From Parapedobacter composti (GTDB lineage Bacteria > Bacteroidota > Bacteroidia > Sphingobacteriales > Sphingobacteriaceae): a DNA stretch of 64,000 bases. Location: NCBI RefSeq assembly GCF_900112315.1, contig NZ_FOLL01000001.1, positions 248,001-312,000 on the forward strand, given 5' to 3'. The notes under the pieces are model-generated. The model was given only the letters and a program-made list of their open reading frames with translations, was not told where the DNA came from and made no database searches. Numbering within the stretch: the first letter of the stretch is position 1; each line of letters opens with the position of its first letter. Below are positions 10,832-20,147 of the stretch, one piece after another. Both the position numbers and the translations under genes were made by a program.

Positions 10832-11443
10832 CTACTTCACGTGAAAATGAAACATCCGTTGGTCGCCGATAAACCCTTCCAGGTAATCGCCTATGGCCAC
10901 GGGGCCCACGCCTGCAGGCGTTCCGGTAAAAATAAGGTCGCCTTTGCGCAGCGTGATGTATTGGGAAACAAATACAAGGATGTCTTCAAATGAAAATATT
11001 AAATCCCCCGTGTTGCCGCGCTGCACGGTTTCCCCATTTTTATCTAACCGGAAGTCCAACGCATACAAATCGTTATAGGCCGTTTTCGGCAAAAGGTCGC
11101 TTACCGATGCTGAACCGTCAAATGCCTTTGCCAGTTCCCAGGGTAACCCTTTCTCTTTGTGGTGCTGCTGGATATCCCGCGCCGTAAAATCAATGCCTAA
11201 GCCAATGGCATCGTAATAGTTATGTGCAAATTTCGCGCCGATATGTTTCCCTTCCTTACACACCCGTAACACGATTTCCACTTCATAGTGGATGTTTTTC
11301 GAAAAATCAGGGTAATAGAAATCACGGTTGTCCTTCAGCAGGGCCGTGTCTGGCTTGAGGAATATCACCGGCTTTTCTGGTATGGGGTTGTTTAGCTCCT
11401 TGGCATGTTCGATATAATTGCGGCCGATGGCGATAATTTTCAT
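10832..11443 (-). CDS. Fumarylacetoacetate hydrolase family protein
   Basis: A compact 203-residue FAH-superfamily enzyme. It has the metal-binding EVE of NIHYEVEIVLRV and the Asp of GLGIDFTARDIQ, followed by the conserved GDLIFTGTPAGVGP. Small members of this family act as acylpyruvases or oxaloacetate decarboxylases. The substrate cannot be read from sequence. It is probably first in a three-gene transcript with the M23 peptidase and bcp, though no functional link is obvious. Confidence 0.88.
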   Translation of the reverse strand: MKIIAIGRNYIEHAKELNNPIPEKPVIFLKPDTALLKDNRDFYYPDFSKNIHYEVEIVLRVCKEGKHIGAKFAHNYYDAIGLGIDFTARDIQQHHKEKGLPWELAKAFDGSASVSDLLPKTAYNDLYALDFRLDKNGETVQRGNTGDLIFSFEDILVFVSQYITLRKGDLIFTGTPAGVGPVAIGDYLEGFIGDQRMFHFHVK

Positions 11444-11590
11444 AGAGACAAGGTATTTAACGCGAAGCGAAAATACAAAGATTAAGGGGATTGCTTGATT
11501 TTTTCGTATTGTTTAAGCTTTTTTTTACAAACATATTGGCTTAATTGGTGATTGTTTTTGTATATTCACCGATAGAGAAGGAGGTAAACT

Positions 11591-12310
11591 ATGCAAACGT
11601 TAAATGCCAACTGGTTTATCGAAGTGCCCATTGATTTCGAACATAAGCAATATCAGTTACTGGCGTACTTGCAGCAGATTAACGCGCACTTTAACAAGAC
11701 ACAGCTTTATCCGAACCTGAACGACCTGATTTTCCATTACAATAACCTGAAAAAATTCAAGAAAGACAAGACCACGTTGGAGGCAGGTTTCCCTGTACGG
11801 CTGAGCAGCATCGATGTGGCGGCCGTGAAGATGACGTATGAAAAGATAGTCAACGACGATGCGATGATGCAAGAGATTGAACAGATCATCGCATATGCGG
11901 CCAATAAAATTAAACCGGCCATAAAAGAAGGGCAGGAGATACACGACTTTGTGGAGAGCCACCTCGCCATTTCTGAAGTAGGGGTTCGGCCATTGTATCC
12001 ATTCCATGGTTACCTGTTATTGCGTAACGGCGATGAGAAAGGTATAGGGGTATATGAATACCAGGTGACCCTCTTTGAAAACCAACATGAAAAGTACAGG
12101 GGAATCCATACTACTTACATTACCCGATACGAGCGGCATTTCATATACAACACACCGGAGTTCATCCGAAAAGACTTGATTCACACGCGCCGGGAGTTGC
12201 CCAATCCGGCTGTGTATCACGTAGAAAGTGACATTACGTTTCCGGTGGAGAATACGCTGCTGCCCCTGGCGAAGAAAGCGCTGGTTAGAACGATTTCAGT
12301 ATTGAGCTGA
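11591..12310 (+). CDS. Conserved protein of unknown function
   Basis: A 239-residue soluble protein without signal peptide or membrane segment. The N-terminal half is helical (residues about 20-120, with many Lys/Glu and Tyr). The C-terminal half looks beta-rich and contains YEYQVTLFEN and HTTYITRYER. I know of no function. The start is firm: a full AAGGAGGT ribosome-binding site (11578-11585) lies five bases before the ATG, unusually strong for this phylum. A terminator follows, so it is a single-gene unit. Confidence 0.8.
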   Translation: MQTLNANWFIEVPIDFEHKQYQLLAYLQQINAHFNKTQLYPNLNDLIFHYNNLKKFKKDKTTLEAGFPVRLSSIDVAAVKMTYEKIVNDDAMMQEIEQIIAYAANKIKPAIKEGQEIHDFVESHLAISEVGVRPLYPFHGYLLLRNGDEKGIGVYEYQVTLFENQHEKYRGIHTTYITRYERHFIYNTPEFIRKDLIHTRRELPNPAVYHVESDITFPVENTLLPLAKKALVRTISVLS

Positions 12311-12356
12311 TTGAATAACGCGTTTCCTTTTAGACGGGCTTTTCTATGCACAATAG

Positions 12357-12383
12357 GCCATTATCACTGATAGTGGCTTTTTT
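12357..12383 (+). terminator. Intrinsic terminator after the 239-residue gene
   Basis: GCCATTATC and GATAGTGGC pair over nine positions (one G-U) around a three-base loop, followed by six T residues. It lies about 47 bases after the stop codon. Confidence 0.75.
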
Positions 12384-12511
12384 GTGCAAACCAGGGTATG
12401 TGGTAAAACATTTCTGCACAAGCGTTGTTTACCTCATACTACTAAAACACACAGCTAATTAATTATTCATAAATGAAGCGTTACAAGCGTCCTCCGCCAT
12501 TGCTTGAACGT

Positions 12512-12523
12512 TAAAACGTTTTA
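12512..12523. promoter_or_regulatory. Candidate LacI-type operator upstream of susC
   Basis: TAAAACGTTTTA is a perfect 12-base palindrome with a central CG, the shape of LacI/GalR-family operators. It is 131 bases before the susC start. The 344-base gap 12311-12654 otherwise holds the preceding terminator and no other element I can name. No LacI-type regulator is encoded in the window. Confidence 0.45.
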
Positions 12524-12654
12524 GTAATAGCTATTTGGCTTTTGATTGCCATTGTTATACCGATAGGCTGGTCTTTAAATGGACCGGAATTGCTGGTTAT
12601 TGCCGTGGCTTCGAAGAACAGATCACAATAGAAATATTAAAAACACACATTACC

Positions 12655-15600
12655 ATGAACTACCTATTTTATATCCCATTGGGGCGCTTTGCGCCGACCT
12701 TACTGGCTGCAATTTCCGCGGCAGTTTTCATTCTTGGGGCCGTTGCGACTACAAAAGCGGAGGGCTTGTCATATAGTGGCCTTACTGTATCTGCTATCCA
12801 AAGAACCATTACAGGAAAAGTTGTCGGTGCGACAGACAGTTTACCGCTCACGGGGGTGAGCGTAGCGGTGAAGGAGACATCGAGGGGGACAACCACCGAC
12901 GAAAACGGCCACTTCTCAATTGAAGCCTCGGAAGGTGAAGTACTCGTTTTCTCCTATTTAGGCTATAAGCGCCAAGAAATTAATGTTGGTAACCAACCCG
13001 TACTTGATGTAGTCCTCGCGTCTGATGACGCTGAAACGTTGGATGAAGTAGTGGTGGTTGGGTATGGCACGCAGCGGCGAAAGGAGGTGACCTCTGCCGT
13101 TGCCACCGTACGTGCTGAGGATTTCAATGCCGGCGGTGCACGGTCGCCGCTTGATCTTATTCAAGGAAAAGTAGCCGGATTAAGCATCACCCGCACACAA
13201 GGGAATAATCCCAATTCCAGTGCGGCTATCCAACTTCGAGGGATCACATCGATTACTGGTTCCCGCGCGCCGCTCATCGTCATTGATGGCATCCCGGGAG
13301 GAAGCCTGGATCTTTTACAGCAAGACGACATCGAATCATTTGACGTCCTGAAAGATGGATCTGCAGCGGCCATTTATGGAACGCGGGCAAATGCTGGCGT
13401 TATTCTTATCACGACCAAGAAAGGGAGAGAGGGACCTCCTCGTTTCGATTACTCGACATACATGCAACGGGAAGTGGTAGACCGCAAGCCCGATTTCCTG
13501 ACTGCCGCTGATTTCCGGGACCTCATTGCACAGGGGTTGATCAATAGTGATCAAGACTTTGGTGCTTCTACTGATCTATACGAAGAATTGATCGACAGGC
13601 AAAATATGAGCCACTATCATAACTTTGCTGCTTCAGGCGGGTCGGCTAACACAAATTATCGGGCGTCTATCTTCTTCAATGACGCAAAAGGCATTGCAAA
13701 GCAGAGTAATCGGGAGCAATGGGGAGGGCGGATAAACATCAACCAACGCGGGCTGCAGGATCGGTTGAGTCTGCAGGTAAACCTCGCAGCAAACCTTAGT
13801 AAATCCAACTTGTTGGGTGGCGGGTTCAATAATTCAGATGACCCCAATGCGCGCATCACCAGCACGGGTGCTGACTTCGAACAGGCGGTGCAGCGGAATC
13901 CGACGGCTCCCATCTATAATGAGGACGGCACATTCCTAGAAACGCAAGGGTATAACAACTATAATCCGGTATCGCGGTTGGCAAACCGGATCGCTGAACG
14001 TAACCAGCAAGTTTTTTCAGGTGACGCAAGGTTGACACTCGATATCGTCGAGGGATTATCTGCCACGGCCTTTGGCTCTTACGTGCGCAATAATTTCAAT
14101 GATCGCTTCTATCGATCGACAAACGACTGGGAACAACGCGAAGCGTCTGAATGGCAGGGCATGGCCTATGCTGCCAAGTGGAATGACCTTTCCTGGATCC
14201 AAACATTCGAGTCGACCATCGATTACAATACCACATTCGCCAGCGATCATTCATTTACCGCTTTGCTTGGCTACAGTTATCAATATGGAACCACTGAACG
14301 GTTTAACGTGAATAACAATGGCTTTACTACCGACGGTTTTCTGGATTGGAACTTGGGCGCGGGCAGCGCAATACAAAACACGGCCTTACCGAGGCCCGGA
14401 ATGGGAAGTTTTAAAGACGATAATACATTGGTTGCTTTTTTTGGCCGTGTAAACTATGCCTATCAGGGAAAATATATGGTACAGGCCATTCTTAGGCGGG
14501 AAGGGTCTTCCCGTTTCGGTGCTAACCATAAGTGGGGGAATTTTCCATCGGTTTCGGCAGGTTGGACGTTAAGCGAAGAACCCTTCCTGCAGGATGTTCC
14601 GCAAATCAACGAACTCAAATTACGGGTAGGTTATGGTGTTACGGGTAATCAGGGAATACCCAATTACCAATCGCTTCTAACGCTGGGCACCGGAGGTGTT
14701 TATCCACAGGAAGGCGTTTATTACCAAACTTACGGTCCATCGCGTAACCCTAACCCCAATTTGCGGTGGGAACAAAAGGCTGAATGGAATTTCGGGTTGG
14801 ACTTTGCATTGTTCAATAACCGGATTAGCGGTGCGCTGGATGTCTATGATCGGGAAACGAAGGATCTCTTATACAACTATAACGCTCAGCAACCTGCGTT
14901 TGTAAGGGATCTCATTTATACCAACGTGGGCTCTATCCGTAATTATGGCGTGGAGTTGCAGCTGTCGGCAGTAGCAATTCAACGAGACGATTTCAGGTGG
15001 AATATAGATTTTGCAGGAAACACGAATGCCAATAAACTAACCAAGTTGTCCAGCGAGCTTTTCCAAGCTAATTGGTTGGAGTTTGGAGGATTGCCTTCGC
15101 CGGGAAACTTAGGTAACGCTATCCGGTTGGAGGAAGGCGGCGCCATTGGGAACTTTTACGGCAAACGGTTTGCGGGATTCACCGATGATGGAGAATGGCT
15201 GTTTTTCAAGGCTGATGGGAGCACCGGGTCCGCGAGTGATATGAACGAAAACGACCTCACCGTTATCGGCAACGGTGTGCCTAAGTACAATGCTTCGCTG
15301 AGCAATACGTTTGTATACAAAAACTTTGATCTAACAATATTCTTCAGGGGAAAATTTGGGTTTGACATCCTCAATACGCAGGATCTGTATTTCGGAAATA
15401 AGCGGTGGTTGCCGAATAATCTGCTGCGTAGTGCCATTACCACGCATAACCAACTGAATGACGACCCACAGTACTCGGACTATTATATAGAACGGGGCGA
15501 TTTTGTGAAGTTGGATAACCTCACGTTGGGCTATACATTCCCATTTAACTCTTCTTACGTCAGGAATATGCGGATTTACATTACCGGAAGAAATATCGCT

Positions 15601-15726
15601 ACGATTACCGGATACAGTGGTATTGACCCGGAGTTACAGGATACCGGTTTCGAAACAGGGATAGATACCAGGGGTTTTTATCCCCGTACGCAGTCGTGGG
15701 CACTTGGGCTAATTGTTGGATTTTAA
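12655..15726 (+). CDS. SusC/RagA-family TonB-linked outer membrane transporter
   Basis: A TonB-dependent outer membrane barrel that imports glycans with its SusD partner. ATG 12655 gives 1023 residues with a signal segment near residues 10-35. The longer frame from TTG 12535 adds 40 residues upstream of the signal and is rejected. A carboxypeptidase-D-regulatory-like domain follows (about 51-123), then the TonB-box-like DEVVVVGYG (130-138), the plug (GITSITGSRAPLIVIDGIPG; LKDGSAAAIYGTRANAG) and the barrel to the C-terminus LGLIVGF. It lacks an STN domain, so it should not signal to an anti-sigma factor. The SusD gene follows 12 bases later. Confidence 0.95.
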   Translation: MNYLFYIPLGRFAPTLLAAISAAVFILGAVATTKAEGLSYSGLTVSAIQRTITGKVVGATDSLPLTGVSVAVKETSRGTTTDENGHFSIEASEGEVLVFSYLGYKRQEINVGNQPVLDVVLASDDAETLDEVVVVGYGTQRRKEVTSAVATVRAEDFNAGGARSPLDLIQGKVAGLSITRTQGNNPNSSAAIQLRGITSITGSRAPLIVIDGIPGGSLDLLQQDDIESFDVLKDGSAAAIYGTRANAGVILITTKKGREGPPRFDYSTYMQREVVDRKPDFLTAADFRDLIAQGLINSDQDFGASTDLYEELIDRQNMSHYHNFAASGGSANTNYRASIFFNDAKGIAKQSNREQWGGRININQRGLQDRLSLQVNLAANLSKSNLLGGGFNNSDDPNARITSTGADFEQAVQRNPTAPIYNEDGTFLETQGYNNYNPVSRLANRIAERNQQVFSGDARLTLDIVEGLSATAFGSYVRNNFNDRFYRSTNDWEQREASEWQGMAYAAKWNDLSWIQTFESTIDYNTTFASDHSFTALLGYSYQYGTTERFNVNNNGFTTDGFLDWNLGAGSAIQNTALPRPGMGSFKDDNTLVAFFGRVNYAYQGKYMVQAILRREGSSRFGANHKWGNFPSVSAGWTLSEEPFLQDVPQINELKLRVGYGVTGNQGIPNYQSLLTLGTGGVYPQEGVYYQTYGPSRNPNPNLRWEQKAEWNFGLDFALFNNRISGALDVYDRETKDLLYNYNAQQPAFVRDLIYTNVGSIRNYGVELQLSAVAIQRDDFRWNIDFAGNTNANKLTKLSSELFQANWLEFGGLPSPGNLGNAIRLEEGGAIGNFYGKRFAGFTDDGEWLFFKADGSTGSASDMNENDLTVIGNGVPKYNASLSNTFVYKNFDLTIFFRGKFGFDILNTQDLYFGNKRWLPNNLLRSAITTHNQLNDDPQYSDYYIERGDFVKLDNLTLGYTFPFNSSYVRNMRIYITGRNIATITGYSGIDPELQDTGFETGIDTRGFYPRTQSWALGLIVGF

Positions 15727-15738
15727 AAGGATACGGAA

Positions 15739-17367
15739 ATGAAAAGTTATTTTAAAAACACGCGATACACAATCATGGCAGGCCTGATAGCAGTAACGAA
15801 TGCCTGTACGAATTTAGATGAGACCTTATATAGTGAACTGAATAAGGAGAGCTTTTATAGTTCACGGCTTGAGGTCATGCAAGCGGCCCTTAGGCCGTTT
15901 ACCCATATGCAAGCTTGGTTGGCGCCAACGGGGGGGAACGGGTACTATTACCACGCCGAATTATCGGCCGATCAGTTAGCATGGCCCCAGAAAGGGCGTC
16001 ACGGGTATGACGGTGGTGACCATTTCAGGCAGCATTACCATACTTGGACATCCAATGAAGGGCGCATGCGGACGGCTTGGGTATTAATGTGGACCGGCGT
16101 GGGTTATGTTAATTCAGCGTTGGCAGATCTTAATGATGTGGATTATGCGGCCTTGGGTATCAGTGATGAGGAGATGGCGGCTATTTTAGCGGAACTGCAC
16201 GTGTTGCGCGCCTTCCATTATATGAAAATCATGGAGCTTTGGGGCAATGTACCGATCGCTACAGAGGTGGCCGATGAACCTCACAATTTACCGACACGAC
16301 CCCGGGAAGAAGTGTTTGAGTTTATTCAAACGGAATTGGAAACGTATGTGCCCCAGCTTTTGCCGTATTCAACGGAATTAACCGGTCGCGTATCGGCTGC
16401 GGCAGGTTATGCCATGTTGGCTGAGCTGTATCTTAATGCCGAGTACTTTGTGGGTAGGCCAATGTGGGATGAGTGTATAGCGGCTTGCGATAAAATCATC
16501 AACGGAGAAGCCGGCGGGCTGGGCGGGACGCCACGGTTAGCCGATAACCTGACGGAAACGTTCAGCAATACGAATCAGCAAGCGTCCGAATCGCTTTTTC
16601 AGTTTGCCTACAGCCGCCAAGGTGGGTTTGTGTTCGATTGGGGGGGCTTTTTCATGGGCTATGACTATATGCGCGAGGTACTGGACGTGGGATATGGCGG
16701 GTGGAACGCCTTTGTAGTTATCCCGACGGCGTTTGACGCTTATGCCGACAATGACCTGCGGAAGGCGGAATGGTTTCTGTTCGGACCGCAGTATAAGTAC
16801 GGGACAAACGAACCGGTGCTGGGAACCGAAGAATGGGCGGATCAACCAATTGTATTTGTCAATTCCATACGGCGTGAGAGCGAGGGCGATTTAACCAGCG
16901 ACGGCAGTATGGCCGAAGGCGAAGAGAATAGCGGTGCGCGATTTCATAAATATAAAAGCGGACGGCTGAGTGATCCCAATTACCGAGAGAACCACTACAT
17001 TATCTATCGTCTCACGGAAATCTATTTCAATAAGGCAGAAGCCATCATGCGTAGGAATGGTGGTACGGCAACGCAGGAAGCGGTTGATTTGGTCAATGCT
17101 TGCCGGGAGCGAGCATTTGTCCCTGAAGACTGGCCTGAGGCCCAATATACGACGGCTACGCTGACCATGGACGAATTGCTGGCGGAGCGCGGAAGGGAGT
17201 TTATCTTTGAAGGCAAGCGTCGTACGGATATTATCCGTTTCGGCCGGTTTACAGATGGCTCGTGGTGGGATCATGAACCAACAAATGATCCGAATAAAGA
17301 AATCTACCCGATTCCGCATACCCAGATTGCTATGAACCCTAATCTTGAGCAGAACCCGGGTTATTAG
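15739..17367 (+). CDS. SusD/RagB-family glycan-binding lipoprotein
   Basis: A surface lipoprotein that caps the SusC channel and binds substrate. It has 542 residues. The hydrophobic leader ends in TNAC with the probable lipidated Cys at 23; the residue at -3 is Thr, a weak lipobox. The N-terminal TPR-like region includes ELHVLRAFHYMKIMELWGNVP, and the C-terminal half has LTEIYFNKAEAIMR and LLAERGREFIFEGKRRTDIIRF, classic SusD segments. It is translationally close to the SusC gene and followed by a terminator, so the pair forms a closed two-gene unit. Confidence 0.95.
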   Translation: MKSYFKNTRYTIMAGLIAVTNACTNLDETLYSELNKESFYSSRLEVMQAALRPFTHMQAWLAPTGGNGYYYHAELSADQLAWPQKGRHGYDGGDHFRQHYHTWTSNEGRMRTAWVLMWTGVGYVNSALADLNDVDYAALGISDEEMAAILAELHVLRAFHYMKIMELWGNVPIATEVADEPHNLPTRPREEVFEFIQTELETYVPQLLPYSTELTGRVSAAAGYAMLAELYLNAEYFVGRPMWDECIAACDKIINGEAGGLGGTPRLADNLTETFSNTNQQASESLFQFAYSRQGGFVFDWGGFFMGYDYMREVLDVGYGGWNAFVVIPTAFDAYADNDLRKAEWFLFGPQYKYGTNEPVLGTEEWADQPIVFVNSIRRESEGDLTSDGSMAEGEENSGARFHKYKSGRLSDPNYRENHYIIYRLTEIYFNKAEAIMRRNGGTATQEAVDLVNACRERAFVPEDWPEAQYTTATLTMDELLAERGREFIFEGKRRTDIIRFGRFTDGSWWDHEPTNDPNKEIYPIPHTQIAMNPNLEQNPGY

Positions 17368-17383
17368 ATTTCTGATGATTTTA

Positions 17384-17415
17384 GCCGGTAAGTGTTAACC
17401 ACTTACCGGCATTTT
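17384..17415 (+). terminator. Intrinsic terminator after susD
   Basis: A perfect 11-base stem (GCCGGTAAGTG / CACTTACCGGC) with a TTAAC loop is followed by ATTTTTATT. It separates the SusCD pair from the downstream oxidoreductase. Confidence 0.85.
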
Positions 17416-17428
17416 TATTATATTAGCA

Positions 17429-17454
17429 CCGTACAGCGGAGTACGGTAATTTTG
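17429..17454 (+). promoter_or_regulatory. Candidate promoter and operator of the Gfo/Idh gene
   Basis: The inverted repeat CCGTAC-AGCGGA-GTACGG (17429-17446) directly abuts TAATTTTG (17447-17454), an exact -7 box, 47 bases before the ATG. The repeat's position suggests an operator. Repressor unknown. Confidence 0.45.
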
Positions 17455-17501
17455 CTGGCCAACTAGAATAAACATAACATACGCTAAAACAATTTATTTA
17501 A

Positions 17502-18947
17502 ATGAAAAAGAACAGCGAATCAAAAGCAGGCACATCCCGCAGGGACTTCATTAAGGCGGGCACTGCGGCTGCGGCGGGTTTCATGGTTGTACCACGGCAT
17601 GTGTTGGGAGGCGCAGGTTTTGTGGCCCCCAGTGACAAATTGGTGATAGCAGGCATCGGCGTAGGTGGCAAAGGCGAATCGGATCTGAAAAGTTTTCATG
17701 ATAGCGGAAAGGCTGAGATTGCATACCTATGCGATGTGGATGACCGCCGGGCGGCAGGTTCGGTACAGCGTTTTCCGAAAGCTAAGTACTATAAGGATTT
17801 CCGGGAAATGCTGGATAAAGAACACAAGCACATTGACGCGGTTTCAGTGTCGGGCCCTGACCACAACCATGCTATTCACGCACTGCCCGCCATGCAGTTG
17901 GGCAAGCATGTATATGTGCAAAAACCATTAACCCATGATGTTTACGAAGCGCGTGTGCTGACAGAGGCAGCGAAGAAATATAAGGTGGTTACCCAAATGG
18001 GGAACCAAGGGGCATCCGGCGATGGTGTACGGATTATGCGTGAGTGGTTTGATGCCGGGCTGATTGGTGATGTGCACACCATTTATACTTGGACAGACAG
18101 GCCGGTATGGCCGCAAGGTATACAGTGGCCTGCCCAAAAGGCAGAAGTTCCCAAAGAACTGGATTGGGACCTTTGGTTGGGTACGGCACCCTATAAAGAT
18201 TACGTAGATAAACTTGTGCCGTTCAATTGGCGCGGATGGTGGGATTACGGCACGGGTGCATTGGGTGATATGGGCTGCCATATCATGGAAGCCCCTTTTA
18301 GTATATTGGGGCTTCAGTATGTGAAAGATGTGCAGGCCAGCGTTGGCACGGTATACGTTGATGAATTTAAAAGGGGCTACTTCCCTGAAAGCTGCCCGCC
18401 TTCGAGCTATGCGGTGTTGACTTTTCCCAAAACGGACAAAACTCCGGGCGACGTGAAAATCCATTGGATGGATGGAGGTATCCAACCGGAGCGGCCGGAG
18501 GAACTAGGGCCGAATGAGGTGTTCGGTGATGGGGGCAACGGTATTCTGTTTGTCGGCACCAAAGGAAAAATGATGGCTGGATGCTATGCGGAAAACCCTA
18601 GGTTGCTACCCACTTCGCTAACTGAACAGCATAAATTGCCTGTGAAATACGAAAGGGTACCGGGCGGTGCTTCCGGGCATTATGCACAATGGGTGGAAGC
18701 CTGTATCGCGGGGCATGGCAAGAAGGAGGTTAGCTCACCGTTCTCCATTGCAGGACCGTTGACCGAGGCGCTATTGATGGCAAACTTGGCTATCCGCGGA
18801 TCTGATTTGCGTATAGACAACCGCTATCCCGGCAGGAACCTCAAGCTCATCTGGGATAACCAAAATATGAAAGTGGTTAACTTTGATGAAGTAAACCAAT
18901 TCGTTAAACGAGAATATCGCCAAGGCTGGGAGTTGCCGACGGTATAA
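17502..18947 (+). CDS. Gfo/Idh/MocA family oxidoreductase, Tat-exported
   Basis: A 481-residue NAD(P)-dependent oxidoreductase, presumably acting on a sugar or sugar derivative. The N-terminus has a twin-arginine signal (SRRDFIKAG followed by an Ala/Gly-rich segment), implying export already folded with cofactor. The Rossmann part begins KLVIAGIGVGGKGESD; VQKPLTHDVYEA is the family's EKP-like catalytic motif, here QKP. Its position downstream of SusCD suggests a periplasmic step in breakdown of the same substrate, but a terminator and its own promoter lie between them. Some Tat Gfo/Idh proteins act as NAD-dependent glycosidases (GH109). I cannot exclude that. Confidence 0.88.
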   Translation: MKKNSESKAGTSRRDFIKAGTAAAAGFMVVPRHVLGGAGFVAPSDKLVIAGIGVGGKGESDLKSFHDSGKAEIAYLCDVDDRRAAGSVQRFPKAKYYKDFREMLDKEHKHIDAVSVSGPDHNHAIHALPAMQLGKHVYVQKPLTHDVYEARVLTEAAKKYKVVTQMGNQGASGDGVRIMREWFDAGLIGDVHTIYTWTDRPVWPQGIQWPAQKAEVPKELDWDLWLGTAPYKDYVDKLVPFNWRGWWDYGTGALGDMGCHIMEAPFSILGLQYVKDVQASVGTVYVDEFKRGYFPESCPPSSYAVLTFPKTDKTPGDVKIHWMDGGIQPERPEELGPNEVFGDGGNGILFVGTKGKMMAGCYAENPRLLPTSLTEQHKLPVKYERVPGGASGHYAQWVEACIAGHGKKEVSSPFSIAGPLTEALLMANLAIRGSDLRIDNRYPGRNLKLIWDNQNMKVVNFDEVNQFVKREYRQGWELPTV

Positions 18948-18980
18948 CTTTTTTCTTGGCCGGGCTTTACCGGGAAGGTT

Positions 18981-19019
18981 AATAAGCAGGATTCTCTATG
19001 GGAATCCTGCTTATTTTTT
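18981..19019 (+). terminator. Strong intrinsic terminator after the Gfo/Idh gene
   Basis: A perfect 14-base stem (AATAAGCAGGATTC / GAATCCTGCTTATT) around a seven-base loop is followed by a T tract. Confidence 0.88.
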
Positions 19020-19043
19020 GCATCAGTAGTCTCCTGCTTTTTA

Positions 19044-19089
19044 GCAAAAAGCCCATACAGGCGCGAGATATGTCGCTGACTGTATGGGC
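19044..19089 (-). terminator. Terminator of the nrd operon
   Basis: GCCCATACAG and CTGTATGGGC pair perfectly over 10 bases with an inner GCGA/TCGC stem in the loop. On the minus strand the stem is followed by TTTTT, 36 bases past the nrdF stop. Confidence 0.8.
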
Positions 19090-19124
19090 AGTCCCCTCAG
19101 GGGCAATAGTCTTCTTTTGGCTGT

Positions 19125-20108
19125 TTAGATAGCGATAGAAGTATCCAACGCGAAATCCTCGTCACGCAGGTGCACGATTTCCATGGCCTTTTCGTAGTTG
19201 GTGGACTTTTTGGAAAAGAAATCATGTTGGGTGGTTTCTACGTTGAGACCGTTCAACACGATAGGGTTTACCCGCTTGACTTCAAAAACTGGTTCGAAGC
19301 CTAAGTTCATCAGCGCCTTATTGGCATTGTAACGGACATATTCCTTTACTTCCGCTGTAAGGCCCACATCCGTATAAATTTCTTCGGTATATTTCAGTTC
19401 ATTCTCATAGAGGTCGTTGAGCAAAGCCAGAAGCTTTTCCTTGGATTTCTGTGGGTCGGGTAATTTTTTATAGACGTCTTGTGCCAGCAGCCCCACAAAT
19501 ACGCCATGAATGGACTCATCAGCAACGATTTTCTTAATGATATCAGCGCTTGCCACCATATGGCCCTGTCCGCATAACCATAAGGGGATAAAGAAACCGC
19601 TGTAGAATAAAAATGATTCCAGCAGTACAGAGGCGCACAGCCCCATAAATAAGTCTTCTTTGCTGATATCCGTTTCGGCCAGTTTGCGGTAATACTTGTC
19701 GATGGTAGCTGCCTTGAATTGGAGATATTTGTTGTTCTGTACCCAATTGAAGATGTCCTCGATATCTTGAGAAGTGGCTACTGTTGTAAAAATGGTAGAA
19801 TACGATTTGGCGTGAATCGCTTCCATCATACCCATGTAAGCCAGTACGGCCTTGTTCTGTAATGACTCTACGTGATCGATGATTTTGGGCATGCCGGTAT
19901 GGCTTTGAAGCGTGTCAAGCAGGGTGAGACCACCCAGGGCCTTTTTGTAACATTCACGCATTTCAGGTGATAATGCCTTCCAACTGTCGATATCTTTGGA
20001 GGGGATATATTCCGTGTCTATCCAGAATTGCTTGATGTTCTGCTCCCAAAACATCAGTGCATAATCATTTTCAGGCGCGTTCCAATTGACGGCTTTATAT
20101 TGTTTCAT
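19125..20108 (-). CDS. nrdF: Ribonucleotide reductase class Ib, beta subunit NrdF
   Basis: The radical-carrying subunit of aerobic ribonucleotide reductase. The 327 residues contain all metal ligands in place: D65, E96, H99, E164, E198 and H201. The radical tyrosine is Y103 in EAIHAKSYS. The presence of nrdI in the same operon identifies class Ib, whose physiological cofactor is usually dimanganese. It is last in nrdH-nrdI-nrdE-nrdF, 39 bases after nrdE, and followed by a terminator. Confidence 0.95.
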   Translation of the reverse strand: MKQYKAVNWNAPENDYALMFWEQNIKQFWIDTEYIPSKDIDSWKALSPEMRECYKKALGGLTLLDTLQSHTGMPKIIDHVESLQNKAVLAYMGMMEAIHAKSYSTIFTTVATSQDIEDIFNWVQNNKYLQFKAATIDKYYRKLAETDISKEDLFMGLCASVLLESFLFYSGFFIPLWLCGQGHMVASADIIKKIVADESIHGVFVGLLAQDVYKKLPDPQKSKEKLLALLNDLYENELKYTEEIYTDVGLTAEVKEYVRYNANKALMNLGFEPVFEVKRVNPIVLNGLNVETTQHDFFSKKSTNYEKAMEIVHLRDEDFALDTSIAI

Positions 20109-20147
20109 ATTCCGTTTTGGTTAAGTGGTATATGTTTGATTCCGTTC

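Noticed and set aside
12535..12654. 40-residue N-terminal extension of the first SusC
   Set aside because: It starts at TTG, precedes a proper signal peptide and contains no recognisable domain.
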